Shown: positions 34,801 through 44,573 of the stretch, piece by piece
Layout: each line of letters begins with the position of its first letter
How positions within the stretch are numbered: position 1 is the first letter of the stretch
Source of the DNA: Galbibacter sp. BG1
GTDB taxonomy: Bacteria > Bacteroidota > Bacteroidia > Flavobacteriales > Flavobacteriaceae
Direction: 5' to 3'
DNA length: 64,000 bases
NCBI RefSeq assembly: GCF_013391805.1
Contig: NZ_CP058364.1
Location: forward strand, 1,798,501-1,862,500
Position numbers and translations under genes: made by a program
The notes under the pieces: model-generated
Databases searched by the model: none
Seen by the model: only the letters and a program-made list of their open reading frames with translations
Told to the model about the DNA's origin: nothing

Positions 34801-34886
34801 GCTCGAGTGGTGGAATTGGTAGACACGCTGGACTTAAAATCCAGTGGGCAGTAATGTCCGTGCGGGTTCAAGTCCCGCCTCGAGTA
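34801..34886 (+). tRNA. tRNA-Leu (UAA)
   Basis: An 86-base class II tRNA. The acceptor GCTCGAG pairs with CTCGAGT (first pair G-T), with discriminator A. The D loop has AATTGGTAGACAC. The anticodon arm CTGGACTTAAAATCCAG has anticodon TAA. A long variable arm GTGGGCAGTAATGTCCGT and T arm GCGGG-TTCAAGT-CCCGC follow. CCA is not encoded. It decodes UUA and UUG. Confidence 0.96.
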
Positions 34887-34889
34887 CTT

Positions 34890-34930
34890 AAACCCTTGTT
34901 AATCTTTTGATTTTCAAGGGTTTTTTGTTT
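34890..34930 (+). terminator. Intrinsic terminator after tRNA-Leu
   Basis: AAACCCTTG (34890-34898) pairs with CAAGGGTTT (34915-34923), a perfect 9-bp stem around a 16-base loop, then a T run. It ends the tRNA-Gly/tRNA-Leu transcript 4 bases past the Leu gene. Confidence 0.85.
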
Positions 34931-35100
34931 TTCTTCAAGCTTTGGATTCTATAGCAATGAGTCAAACAAAACTATGTTTAAAAAACAGGGAGTCTTCTTT
35001 CTGCATGAAATAAAAGTTCGGTAAAGACGACTGGCAATTTTTATTCAAAGAGTATTTTTTACATATGTTTTAAGACTTTTAATATTTGGATTTCAGATCT

Positions 35101-36372
35101 TTAACAGGAAAAACATTCCATTATGGAGCCTTGTAATGATTTATCATCAGAACCTTTTAATGGCTCAGTAAGTCTGGGTTGCTTATCTAATTGGGTCTTA
35201 AACTCTTCTGCGTAGGTTGATAAATTTTTCAATCTCGACAATAAATATTCTATAATTCTTTCAGCATCTAAATTATAAATGGATTCAGGCCAGACCTTAA
35301 AAGATTTACGAATAACTTTTTCAGTGAGCTGCTGCTGAAGAAATACTGCTTGTGCAGCAAATACGGAAGAGGGAATTTCCTTTAAAAAGTAACGGTCAAA
35401 TGGCATAATTAACCCTTCTATGCTCTCTACATCGGCATTATAAGTTTGTACTTCAGATAAAGTATTGCTGCTGGTAATTATGGTTGGTACAATACCTTCT
35501 AAGCGGAAGAAGGCATTATCGCGATCACTTGGTAGCGGATGCGCTATAAGGTTATCATTAGTTTCCTCAACAATCCATCCCCATTGTTTTGCATGTCTGT
35601 CCCAATCACCAATTAAAATATCGAATAACCTAGATCGTACCAAAAGAGGTTGATCAACAGTTAGTTTTTCTCCATATTTGAGTTTAAGCCGTTGTAAACC
35701 GTCTGTGTCTATTATCTCTTTTACATTTTTGATAGAGCTCCAATTTTTTTTGCCTTTAGTTTCATATTCCAGCATAAATAATCGATTGCCATATTTTTTG
35801 TTGTAGCTACCTAAACTTTCTTGTTTTGGAACAAAATAAAGGTGTGGTTGCGTATGGAGTACTTTAGCATAATTAGATAATTCAGCTACAACTAAGCTAG
35901 CATACGGATGTTGAGCGGAAATTCCATCGATTACTATGTTTTCTAATCCCAATTGATCGGCGATTTCTGGAACTAATTTCTCAGGATCTTTGGTGACACT
36001 TCTAAGCGTCATAATCACCCCATCTTTAGTCACTAATTTTAAGGAATGCGTTTGTTTGCCACCGCCTTCTTCTATAATAGTGGATTTACCTTTAAGAGTA
36101 TCCAAAAATAGTATGGGCACTTTTATGGGGGTAGCCCAGGCATCCCGATATTGGTTTCCTTGAATCAGTTTTTTTAAATCACTGCCTCGATACAATGTAC
36201 TGGCAGCTAGTTCAACTTCTTTATGGTTTCTAAAATTTACAGTATCCAGATTACTTAAGCCGGTAATTTTACAGGTGCTAAATTTTTCTTCTGTCTCCCA
36301 TGCAGAAATATAAATTACTAAAAGGGATAGTAGTAACAATCCAGTTAAAATGAGAATTATTCTTTTCGTCAT
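35101..36372 (-). CDS. Membrane-anchored protein with kinase-like (FAM20/CotH/PI3-4K-type) motifs
   Basis: A 423-residue protein with one N-terminal membrane helix (ILILTGLLLLSLLVIYI); the rest should be periplasmic. Three spaced motifs suggest an atypical kinase fold. A Gly-rich loop EEGGGKQTHSLKL (residues ~101-113) is followed by MTLRSV, where a Lys would be expected. LLVRSRLFDILIGDWDRHAKQWGW (245-266) resembles the catalytic DRH..N segment of FAM20, HipA and PI3/4-kinase proteins. PLPSDRDNAFF (~280-289) resembles the metal-binding Asp motif. The same combination occurs, as I recall, inside large Bacteroidota phosphoesterase-BamA proteins. No substrate can be named. It ends in an odd MECFSC. 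A 42-codon gene lies 36 bases upstream. Confidence 0.6.
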   Translation of the reverse strand: MTKRIILILTGLLLLSLLVIYISAWETEEKFSTCKITGLSNLDTVNFRNHKEVELAASTLYRGSDLKKLIQGNQYRDAWATPIKVPILFLDTLKGKSTIIEEGGGKQTHSLKLVTKDGVIMTLRSVTKDPEKLVPEIADQLGLENIVIDGISAQHPYASLVVAELSNYAKVLHTQPHLYFVPKQESLGSYNKKYGNRLFMLEYETKGKKNWSSIKNVKEIIDTDGLQRLKLKYGEKLTVDQPLLVRSRLFDILIGDWDRHAKQWGWIVEETNDNLIAHPLPSDRDNAFFRLEGIVPTIITSSNTLSEVQTYNADVESIEGLIMPFDRYFLKEIPSSVFAAQAVFLQQQLTEKVIRKSFKVWPESIYNLDAERIIEYLLSRLKNLSTYAEEFKTQLDKQPRLTEPLKGSDDKSLQGSIMECFSC

Positions 36373-36408
36373 ATTTTAAATTCGGTTTAGTCCTTAAAAT
36401 TTAATTTC

Positions 36409-36537
36409 TTAGAAAAGAAAACCCAAAAGCCAAAATAACAGTATAAACACTAAAATGGTGCCAATACAACCAAATTTTCCACCTCCGATTTTTTTTGCCC
36501 CCCATCCAGCGATAATTGCCTTAATTATATTTTTCAT
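36409..36537 (-). CDS. 42-residue small membrane protein
   Basis: A short open frame with ATG at 36537 and TAA at 36409. It encodes an amphipathic start MKNIIKAIIAGWGAKKIGGG, a KFGCIG turn, and one hydrophobic helix (TILVFILLFWLLGFLF). The even codon pattern, the clean start and stop, and the positive N-terminus followed by a membrane helix argue for a real gene. It lies 36 bases upstream of the kinase-like gene on the same strand and is probably cotranscribed. The function is unknown; the Gly-Gly-Gly and single Cys may be structural. Confidence 0.65.
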   Translation of the reverse strand: MKNIIKAIIAGWGAKKIGGGKFGCIGTILVFILLFWLLGFLF

Positions 36538-36651
36538 TTTTATTTATTTATGGTTAGATATGTTAATCTACAATTTTTTTTGGCCTGATAATATGTTACA
36601 TCTATTAAAGTTTTAAAAAACATTGTTTAAATTTATCACAAAATTTTAAGG

Positions 36652-37656
36652 TTGTTTAAATATATATCACATCTAATTGATAATCCAGATCCTGTAATTA
36701 TAATGCCCTATGGGGGGTATGCTAATGATGATGAGATTCACGGTCAAGCACGGGTTTTAGAAGATGAAGGAATTGAGGAATTTTCAGAAAATACGGTGGG
36801 GGGAAGGGTGCTCCGTTCATTTAAACGTTTTGAAACAGACGAGTATAAGAATGCCCATGTAAGGGTGCGGTGGCAAGAGGGTGAAAAAGAACTTATTTCT
36901 GATACTGAAGGGTATGTATACTTGGATACCTCGCATTCGTTGAATTTAAAGCACATGAAAACGCTTTGGATACCGGTTACCTATGAATTGATCGAGAATG
37001 AAGAAGTGAAGTTTAGTATAACAACCGAAATAATGAAGCCTGCACCAACTGCGGAGTATGGAATAATAAGTGATATTGATGAAACTATTATTGAAACCGG
37101 ACTTGGTTCTTTTCTCAAATGGAAAGTACTTGTAAATACTTTTCTTAAAACGGTGGATGAACGCCTACCTTTGGAGGGTGCTCAGGAGTTATACTCACTT
37201 CTACATGGTGGTTCTACCGGTTATAAAGATAATCCCTTCTTTTATTTATCCAACAGCCCATGGAATCTTTATGATTATTTAATTTCTTTTCTCGAGAAAT
37301 TTAAATTTCCCAGGGGGACGTTATTACTGAGGGATATTGGTCTTGAAAATAAAAAAAAGGAGTCCTTTTTGGAAGGGAATAAATTTGTGAAAATTAGTCA
37401 TATTTTAGAAACTTATCCCAAACTCCATTTTATCCTAATTGGAGATGCACAAGATTTAGATCCCGATATTTACTTAGAAATTGCCAGAAAATATCCTTCA
37501 CAAATAAAGGCGATTTACATACGGTTAATTAGGAATAAACATAAAATGAAAAAGGTTAAAGCTCTTATCGAAAAAAATAGTGATATTGAAGTATTGCTCA
37601 TTTCAGATAGTGATGAAGCCGAAGTACATGCTCGTATGAATGGGTGGATTGTATAG
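36652..37656 (+). CDS. App1-like phosphatase (DUF2183)
   Basis: A 334-residue cytosolic protein of the App1/phosphatidate phosphatase-like HAD group. The N-terminal ~130 residues form a beta-rich domain (GQARVLEDEGIEEFS, ENTVGGRVLRSFKRFETDE). The HAD core begins with the DxDxT motif in YGIISDIDETIIETGLG near residue 145. FYLSNSPWNLYDYLISFL and ILIGDAQDLDPDIYLEIARKYP give the further HAD motifs. In yeast App1 dephosphorylates phosphatidate; the substrate here is unproven. The start is TTG at 36652 because no in-frame ATG lies near the conserved region. It is divergent from the 42-residue and kinase-like genes. Confidence 0.85.
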   Translation: MFKYISHLIDNPDPVIIMPYGGYANDDEIHGQARVLEDEGIEEFSENTVGGRVLRSFKRFETDEYKNAHVRVRWQEGEKELISDTEGYVYLDTSHSLNLKHMKTLWIPVTYELIENEEVKFSITTEIMKPAPTAEYGIISDIDETIIETGLGSFLKWKVLVNTFLKTVDERLPLEGAQELYSLLHGGSTGYKDNPFFYLSNSPWNLYDYLISFLEKFKFPRGTLLLRDIGLENKKKESFLEGNKFVKISHILETYPKLHFILIGDAQDLDPDIYLEIARKYPSQIKAIYIRLIRNKHKMKKVKALIEKNSDIEVLLISDSDEAEVHARMNGWIV

Positions 37657-37838
37657 GTCTGCCTTTTTTTGTGCTATTAAAACACTAAATCCATTAGTGA
37701 AGAGCTTTTACGAATTTTTAAATGCAATCAAGATACCATGAGGATAAAAGTTTTAACGAGATTTATTTTCGACTTTTAATTAACGATTCTTCTGTAACAA
37801 ATTACAATCCTTATGGTCTTTAGAGTAAACGAGCCTTA

Positions 37839-40310
37839 ATGAGATATCTCATACTATTTATAATTTTTTTCATTGTAAAAACTATAAACGCACAGGATAC
37901 CGATAGTATTCCACGAAAAAAAATAAATGCCATCAGGATTTTTGAAACTCCAAAAATAGACGGGGTTTTAGATGAAAAAATATGGAAAAATATTCCCGTA
38001 GCGACCAATTTCGTAGAAAGACAACCCAATAATGGGGTTTCTATTCCAGACAGTTTGCACACCGAAGTTAAAATTCTGTATGACGATTTGGGAATTTATT
38101 TTGGAGCTACCATGAACGATCCTTCTCCCGATGCTATTGATAAAGAACTTACCGAACGTGACAACATCGCTAACGACGATTTCTTTCTAATACTTTTAAA
38201 TGGCTATAACGACCATCAACAGAGTTTTGAATTTATAGTGACGGCTGCTGGTGTACAATGGGATGCAAAATTAACCAACGACAACGAAGATCAGAGTTGG
38301 GACGGAGTTTGGTATAGCGGCGTGGCGATTAATGAAACCAATTGGACTGCCGAAATATTCATTCCATATTCGCAGTTGCGTTTTCCAGAGAAGGATGTTC
38401 AAGTATGGGGCTTGAATATGGAAAGGGAATTTAGACGGGAGCGAACCCGGTATAGTTGGAACCATATCGATAATAGCAAAGGTGCTTTTTCCATTTACGA
38501 TGGGGAGATTCATAATATCAAGGATATAGACGCTCCATTGCGACTTTCGTTTCAGCCCTATGTTTCTTCTTATGTTTCTTCCTTCGATGGGGAATCAGAT
38601 GTAAGTTTTAATGGGGGGATGGATTTAAAATATGGGATTACCGATGGTTTTACCTTAGATATGATTTTGATTCCCGATTTCGGTCAGACTAAATTCGACG
38701 AAAGGGTACTTAACCTTTCTGCTTTCGAAGTTCAATATGCAGAACAACGGCCTTTTTTTACGGAAGGAACTGAACTTTTTAGCAAAGGGAATATGTTTTA
38801 CTCTCGTAGGGTAGGGAGCGCTCCAATTGGAGATGTTAGACTGCAGCCCAATGAAACACTTGTTTTTTATCCACAAACGGTAGATCTAATTAATGCCATG
38901 AAAGTCTCTGGCCGAACTGCTGGCGGACTCGGAATTGGCTTTTTTAATGCTGTTACTGAAAGAACTTATGCCGAAGTAAGGGACACGGTAACCGAGAGCA
39001 CACGGCAGGAATTGGTAGAGCCCCTGGCCAATTACAATGTTTTTGTGCTGGATCAACGTTTTTGGGAAAACTCCTCTGTTTCCCTTGTTAACACCAATAC
39101 TACTAGGGAAGGCGATTTTAGGGATGCCAATACTACAGGGTTGTATTTCGATATTACCAACAAAAAAAATACCGTGAGATTTTGGGGAGGTAATGAAGGC
39201 AGTTGGGTCATGCAAGGCGATTCTACCAAGTTTGGTATGGAAGGTGGCGCCGGAATTGCAAAAATAAGTGGAAAACATAGGTTGCAGGGAGAGGTGAGTT
39301 TTATTACTAAAGATTACGATATTAACGACCTTGGCTATTCCAGCAGGACCAATTTTATTAATTATTACGGTTATTATGGGTATCGGTACCTTCAGCCAAA
39401 AAATGGACTTAACAATCTTTTTCTCAATTTTAATTTGAACCTCACCAGAAGATTGGATCCCGATCTTTATTCGCAATTTGAGTTTAATTTTAATTCCAGT
39501 TTTACCACCAAGAATTTCCTGAACTTTGGTGGAAGTTTTGAAACGACGCCTTTTGGTTCCAACGATATTTATGAACCGAGAACGAATGAGAGGTATGTTA
39601 AAGTCCCCAGTTACTACGATGGCTGGGTGTGGTTTAATACAGATTACCGTAAGAAATTTGCTTTAAATATGGTTTACGATTGGTATGTGTATAGCGAAAA
39701 ATGGCGCGAGGATAAATTTATTATTGTAAGCCCTAGGTACAGATTTTCCGATAAATGGAAACTGTTTTTAAATTCAGAAACTATTTTTAATAATGATGAT
39801 ATAGGCTTTGTGGATCGAATGCAGGAAGATATTATCTTCGGAAAAAGGGACAGAAGCACTTATATTAATTCGATAGAATCACAATATATTTTCACAAATA
39901 CGGCTGCTTTAAACTTTTCTTTCCGTCATTATTATTCCGAAGTAAACTATAGTAATTTTTATATTTTAGAGCAAGATGGGAGTCTTGCCGATAACCCATT
40001 TTATACAGAAAACAGGAATACTACTTACAATAGTTGGAATATCGATTTGAGGTTTTCATGGTGGTTCGCTCCCGGGAGCCAGCTTACCTTGCTCTATAGA
40101 AATGCAATAGACAGTTACGAAGAGAGATCTATTCAGGATTTTAATGAGAATTTCGATGCTCTATTCAATCAGCCACAATTGCACAGCTTTTCAGTTAGAA
40201 TAAGTTATTTTTTAGACTACAATTTGGCGAAGGGTTGGTTTGGTAAGAAAAATGCAACCCTACAGGATACTTCCATGTATGGAAAAGCCAAATACCAAAA
40301 ATCGATGTAA
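37839..40310 (+). CDS. DUF5916 outer-membrane protein with CBM9-like N-terminal domain
   Basis: An 823-residue exported protein: signal peptide MRYLILFIIFFIVKTINAQ, then a carbohydrate-binding module 9-like beta domain (about 30-220; TPKIDGVLDEKIWKNIPVATNF, LYDDLGIYFGATMND, WTAEIFIPYSQLRFP). After this comes DUF5916, probably an outer-membrane beta barrel, with alternating aromatic strands to the C-terminus (LDMILIPDFGQTKFDERVLNLS, TEGTELFSKGNMFYSRRVG). The role is unknown; family members are common in Bacteroidota and often sit near efflux or uptake genes. The RND operon starts 127 bases downstream on the same strand. Confidence 0.88.
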   Translation: MRYLILFIIFFIVKTINAQDTDSIPRKKINAIRIFETPKIDGVLDEKIWKNIPVATNFVERQPNNGVSIPDSLHTEVKILYDDLGIYFGATMNDPSPDAIDKELTERDNIANDDFFLILLNGYNDHQQSFEFIVTAAGVQWDAKLTNDNEDQSWDGVWYSGVAINETNWTAEIFIPYSQLRFPEKDVQVWGLNMEREFRRERTRYSWNHIDNSKGAFSIYDGEIHNIKDIDAPLRLSFQPYVSSYVSSFDGESDVSFNGGMDLKYGITDGFTLDMILIPDFGQTKFDERVLNLSAFEVQYAEQRPFFTEGTELFSKGNMFYSRRVGSAPIGDVRLQPNETLVFYPQTVDLINAMKVSGRTAGGLGIGFFNAVTERTYAEVRDTVTESTRQELVEPLANYNVFVLDQRFWENSSVSLVNTNTTREGDFRDANTTGLYFDITNKKNTVRFWGGNEGSWVMQGDSTKFGMEGGAGIAKISGKHRLQGEVSFITKDYDINDLGYSSRTNFINYYGYYGYRYLQPKNGLNNLFLNFNLNLTRRLDPDLYSQFEFNFNSSFTTKNFLNFGGSFETTPFGSNDIYEPRTNERYVKVPSYYDGWVWFNTDYRKKFALNMVYDWYVYSEKWREDKFIIVSPRYRFSDKWKLFLNSETIFNNDDIGFVDRMQEDIIFGKRDRSTYINSIESQYIFTNTAALNFSFRHYYSEVNYSNFYILEQDGSLADNPFYTENRNTTYNSWNIDLRFSWWFAPGSQLTLLYRNAIDSYEERSIQDFNENFDALFNQPQLHSFSVRISYFLDYNLAKGWFGKKNATLQDTSMYGKAKYQKSM

Positions 40311-40436
40311 ACTTCACCTTTACCAAAAGCATGTTGCATTTACTGTTTTATAGTTCTATATTTAAAGAACTGCAAATCAATACTGTAAATTATGTGTGGG
40401 AAAAATATCGGTTGCAATTCAATTTCAAACAAAATA

Positions 40437-41489
40437 ATGGTCTTAAAAAAGCAGCTACTTTCTACACTATGTGTCGCTCTACGTTTATTACTAATTGTTT
40501 TTTTTGTCGGTTGTAATTCCAAGGAAACCGCTTCGGAAAAAAATAATCCACCCGAAATAAAAGTTCTACCGCTCCAAACCGACACTCAACCTGTGGTTAT
40601 ATCTTTAAGTGGAAATGCGGAAGGGAGTAAAACCTTAAGACTTGGTTTTATGGTGGCCGGAAGAGTTAATTACGTAGCTATTAATGAGGGTGAATCCATT
40701 AATAAAGGGGAATTACTCGCCAGTTTAGATGCTACCGACTATGAAATTGGTCTTGAGGCAGCCAATGGAAAACTAATGGAGGTTCAAGATAAATACGATC
40801 GGTTGAAGATTATGTACGACCGCAACAGCATAAGTGAAGCCGATTTTGTCGAGGTGAAAGCTGGATTGCAACAAGCAAAGGCACAACAGAAATTAATCGC
40901 CAAGAACGTTGAAAATACCAAGATTTACGCTCCTATATCTGGGGTGCTATTAAAAAAAGGTGTTTCTGAAGGGGAGATTATTGACAAAGGAATGCCTGTT
41001 TTTGGTCTCTCAGATATCGATGAAGTAAAAATCGTGGCTACCGTTCCAGAAAATGAAGTGAATAAAATTAAAATGGGTGAAAAAGCAGAAATTACCGTCT
41101 ATGCTTTAGATACTGTTGTTCAAGGTGAAATAATTGAAATAGGCAAAGCTGCGGAAGCAACCACCAGAACCTACACTGCTAAAATAAACATAGAAAATCC
41201 AGATCATCGCATTTTGCCGGGGATGATTGCCGATATAAAAATTAACACCCCAAGCGAGCAGGAAATACTTACCATAAGTGGAAATACCATTTTAAAAGAT
41301 CCCGATAATAACTCTTATGTATTTGTGTTGGATGAATATAAGAATAAGGTTTTTAGGAGAGACATCTCCATAGGGAGTTTGTATGGCGATAAAATTCAAA
41401 TTACCTCTGGACTTAAAAAAGGCGATCTATTGGTAACAGAAGGGCATAGAGATCTACAGGATGGTATGTTGGTAACCACAAATAGATAA
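40437..41489 (+). CDS. RND efflux periplasmic adaptor lipoprotein
   Basis: Membrane-fusion protein that bridges an RND pump to TolC, 350 residues. The ATG at 40437 opens MVLKKQLLSTLCVALRLLL, a lipoprotein signal ending at VGC. The longer frame from 40392 adds 15 residues with no signal character. The biotinyl/lipoyl halves flank a short helical hairpin (EAANGKLMEVQDKYDRLKIMYDRNSISEADFVEVKAGLQQAKAQQKL; IYAPISGVLLKKGVSEGEII), then a beta-barrel and membrane-proximal domain. It is the first gene of a three-gene operon and its stop is 2 bases from the pump start. Confidence 0.92.
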   Translation: MVLKKQLLSTLCVALRLLLIVFFVGCNSKETASEKNNPPEIKVLPLQTDTQPVVISLSGNAEGSKTLRLGFMVAGRVNYVAINEGESINKGELLASLDATDYEIGLEAANGKLMEVQDKYDRLKIMYDRNSISEADFVEVKAGLQQAKAQQKLIAKNVENTKIYAPISGVLLKKGVSEGEIIDKGMPVFGLSDIDEVKIVATVPENEVNKIKMGEKAEITVYALDTVVQGEIIEIGKAAEATTRTYTAKINIENPDHRILPGMIADIKINTPSEQEILTISGNTILKDPDNNSYVFVLDEYKNKVFRRDISIGSLYGDKIQITSGLKKGDLLVTEGHRDLQDGMLVTTNR

Positions 41490-41491
41490 AT

Positions 41492-44400
41492 ATGAATTTT
41501 ATTAAATCTTCATTAAAGTATCCACAGGTTACCATTTCGGTTTTAACCATTGTATTTCTTGCCGGACTTTATTCCTTGTTGACCATGCCTCGTAGGGAAG
41601 ATCCAAAAATTACGGTAAGGGAAGGTTTGGTCATTGCATTTTACCCTGGTGCGAACTCAATTCAGGTGGAAAGTCAGCTTACCAAAAAGATTGAAAGCAC
41701 GATTTTTCAATTTTCAGAAGTACTAAAAAGGAAAACATATTCCACGTCTCGGGATGGGCTTACCATTGTTCAGGTAGAGCTGGAGGAATGGGTGAAAGAC
41801 CCAGACGTTTTTTGGAACAAACTAAATGTAGCCCTTCAGGTTACCAAAGAGTTGGAGTTACCGCCGGGAGTAGTTGGGCCCGTAGTAAATTCAGATTTTG
41901 GTGATACAGAAGCCATAGTTTTGGGGATTACTGCCAAAGGAGAGAACTATCGGCAACTTCAAAAATACACACAAAAAATTGAAGACAAGCTAAGGAGCAT
42001 CCGCGCCGTTTCCAAAATAAAACGTATAGGGGCGCAACAGGAAGAAATTGTTATAAAGTCCAGTTCTGAAAAGCTCGCTCAATACGGAGTGAAATTTACG
42101 GAGGTCATAAAAATTTTAAAATCCCAAAATAATATATACCCCACTGGGAATTTGGAAACCGAAGATAGTAAAGTGCCTTTTTACACCTCTAGTTTTTACT
42201 CTACGGAAGAAGAGGTCTCCAAACAAATTGTTGGTACTTCCAGTACCGGAGCGGTTATTAGAATTGGCGATGTAGCAGAGATTACCCGAAAATATAAGGA
42301 TCCAGATGGCTATACCTCAGTGAATGGGTTGCCGGCCATGATGTTATCTATGCAGATGCAGGAAGGTAATAATATTGTGGACTTTGGTGAAGAAGTTGAA
42401 AATCAATTACAAGAGGTACGGGCCCGGTTACCATCTAATGTTGAAATAAGTAGAATTATAGATCAACCGGAATTGGTGGATAACAATGTATCCGATTTTA
42501 TACGGGAATTCTTCATTGCTATTATATCTGTGGTTATTGTTATCTTGGTATTACTGCCATTTCGTATAGCATTGGTGGCGGCCATGGCAATACCTATGAC
42601 GATTGCTACTACTTTTGCACTTTTGCATGTATTCGGGATAGAATTGCACCAAGTATCGTTGGCGGCTTTAATTGTAGTTTTGGGGATGGTGGTAGACGAT
42701 GCCATTGTTATCGCCGATAATTATGTTGAGCTTCTAGACGAAGGTGTAGCTCCCTCTGTAGCTGCTTGGCGAAGTGCAAGCGATTTGATAATACCCGTAC
42801 TTACTGCTACCGTAACCATTATTGCTGCATTTCTTCCCATGGTCATTTTATCGGGTTCTGTGGGCGAATTTATATTGGCTCTTCCACTAACAGTAACAAT
42901 CGCTTTGGGGGCTTCGTTTCTTGTGGCGATGGTTTTTACTCCTATTCTATGCCGTTCTTTCATTAAAAGCGGACTTAATAAAGGGGGAAAAGCCGACAGC
43001 AGAAAAAAGCCATCCATATTAGACCGGATGCAAAATGTGTACAATAGTGCTTTAGATTGGTGTATGAAAAACAGCAGGCTTACTATCGCAGGTAGTTTGG
43101 TGATGGTGGCTATTGGAATTCTCTTATATTTTGTTATTCCGCAGAAGTTTTTTCCGGCAGCCGAGAGAAACCAATTTGTCATTAATTTATGGATGCCATC
43201 AGGGACCAATATAGATAAAACCCATGCGGTTGTTACCGAAATAAGCAAAGCAGTAAGCAAAAAAGAAGATGTTACTTCTTATGCAGTTTTTACAGGTAAT
43301 AGTGCCCCTCGGTTTTACTACAATTTTTCTCCAGAATTTCCAGCTACCAATTTTGCCCAAATATTAATAAACACTACGGATGACGAGGCCGCAGAAAAGA
43401 TTGCCGAAGAATTGGATACGGAATTAAAAACCCAAGTGCCAGAAGGAAAAGTATTGGTAGAGCTGATGCAACAAGGGACACCATATCTAGCTCCTGTAGA
43501 AATTCGGGTAACGGGGGATAAGCTGGCCAGTATTCAAAAAATCGGAAATAAAATAGCACAACTTTTAAAAGACGCAAAGGGGAGTAGGAATGTTCGAAAT
43601 AACTTTCACGAACCTTATTACGGTTTGGATATTCAGTTAAAACCAGAAGCCAGTAGGTTGGGTTTTACCACCGAAAGTGTAGCCAAAACACTTTATGTAG
43701 GTTTTTCTGGAGCCCCAATTACCACTATTTACGAAGGAAGCAATCCTGTGGATTTGGTAATGCAGCTAACCTCCGACAGTCGAAGGAATTTTAATAATTT
43801 AGAAAACACCTATTTACCTTCGCCTGCCACCGGCAGCTCCGTTCCTTTGCGACAAATAGCCACGGTAACTCCAAACTGGTTTCCCGGGCGGGTGGTAAGA
43901 GGCAATGGTGTAAGAACTATGTCGGTCTTGGCCGATACAGAGGAAAATACGCTTCCTCAACAAATTTTAAATCAGGTAGACGAAGCTATAAAAGATATGG
44001 ATCTTCCCACGGGTTACCATGTTACCTACGGTGGAGAATATGAAAATAAGGAAGAGACCTTCAGTCAAATGATTGTCGCTTTGGGCATAAGTATAGTATT
44101 AATTTTCCTTATTTTATTATTTCAGTTTAAAAACTTAAAGGAAACATTTATCGTAATGTTCACCATTCCATTGAGTTTGTTCGGGGCATTTCTAGGGTTA
44201 TTAATTACAGGCAATAATTTCGGATTTACTGCTTTTGTTGGCCTTATCAGTTTATCGGGGGTTGTAGTAAGAAACGCCATAATTTTAATAGATTATACCA
44301 ACGAATTGATAGCAAAAGGGGAGCCTATAAAAGAAGCAGCTTTAGAAGCGGGTAAAAGGCGTATGCGCCCTATTTTTTTAACGGCAATGGCGGCTGCTTT

Positions 44401-44572
44401 TGGTGTGTTGCCAATGATAATCTCTGGTTCCCCGATGTGGAGTCCGCTTGCCAGTGTATTGGCCGTAGGGGTTATTTGGTCTATGTTAATGGCATTACTA
44501 ACCATCCCGGTGCTATTCTCGGTAGTCGTTACCCCAAAAGATAAAATGATTAGAGAACAGGAAACGAAATAG
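41492..44572 (+). CDS. RND-family efflux pump permease
   Basis: A proton-driven inner-membrane exporter, 1026 residues, with twelve predicted helices in two halves and large periplasmic loops, as in AcrB/MexB. Family signatures are MNFIKSSLKYPQVTISVLTIVFLAG at the start, PRREDPKITVREG, LAALIVVLGMVVDDAIVIADN (helix 4, with the Asp pair of the proton relay), LPMVILSGSVGEFILALP, and GLISLSGVVVRNAIILIDYTNE in the second half. It belongs to the short-loop HAE/RND type near heavy-metal and hydrophobe pumps; the substrate is not readable. It lies between the adaptor and TolC genes with 2- and 1-base gaps. Confidence 0.95.
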   Translation: MNFIKSSLKYPQVTISVLTIVFLAGLYSLLTMPRREDPKITVREGLVIAFYPGANSIQVESQLTKKIESTIFQFSEVLKRKTYSTSRDGLTIVQVELEEWVKDPDVFWNKLNVALQVTKELELPPGVVGPVVNSDFGDTEAIVLGITAKGENYRQLQKYTQKIEDKLRSIRAVSKIKRIGAQQEEIVIKSSSEKLAQYGVKFTEVIKILKSQNNIYPTGNLETEDSKVPFYTSSFYSTEEEVSKQIVGTSSTGAVIRIGDVAEITRKYKDPDGYTSVNGLPAMMLSMQMQEGNNIVDFGEEVENQLQEVRARLPSNVEISRIIDQPELVDNNVSDFIREFFIAIISVVIVILVLLPFRIALVAAMAIPMTIATTFALLHVFGIELHQVSLAALIVVLGMVVDDAIVIADNYVELLDEGVAPSVAAWRSASDLIIPVLTATVTIIAAFLPMVILSGSVGEFILALPLTVTIALGASFLVAMVFTPILCRSFIKSGLNKGGKADSRKKPSILDRMQNVYNSALDWCMKNSRLTIAGSLVMVAIGILLYFVIPQKFFPAAERNQFVINLWMPSGTNIDKTHAVVTEISKAVSKKEDVTSYAVFTGNSAPRFYYNFSPEFPATNFAQILINTTDDEAAEKIAEELDTELKTQVPEGKVLVELMQQGTPYLAPVEIRVTGDKLASIQKIGNKIAQLLKDAKGSRNVRNNFHEPYYGLDIQLKPEASRLGFTTESVAKTLYVGFSGAPITTIYEGSNPVDLVMQLTSDSRRNFNNLENTYLPSPATGSSVPLRQIATVTPNWFPGRVVRGNGVRTMSVLADTEENTLPQQILNQVDEAIKDMDLPTGYHVTYGGEYENKEETFSQMIVALGISIVLIFLILLFQFKNLKETFIVMFTIPLSLFGAFLGLLITGNNFGFTAFVGLISLSGVVVRNAIILIDYTNELIAKGEPIKEAALEAGKRRMRPIFLTAMAAAFGVLPMIISGSPMWSPLASVLAVGVIWSMLMALLTIPVLFSVVVTPKDKMIREQETK

Positions 44573-44573
44573 T

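Noticed and set aside
38886-39476. Minus-strand open frame of 196 codons inside the DUF5916 gene
   Set aside because: Opposite-strand shadow of a clear outer-membrane protein; no start context or family motif.
42721-43260. Minus-strand open frame of 179 codons inside the RND pump gene
   Set aside because: Falls wholly in the highly conserved RND permease; composition matches reverse-complement of membrane helices.
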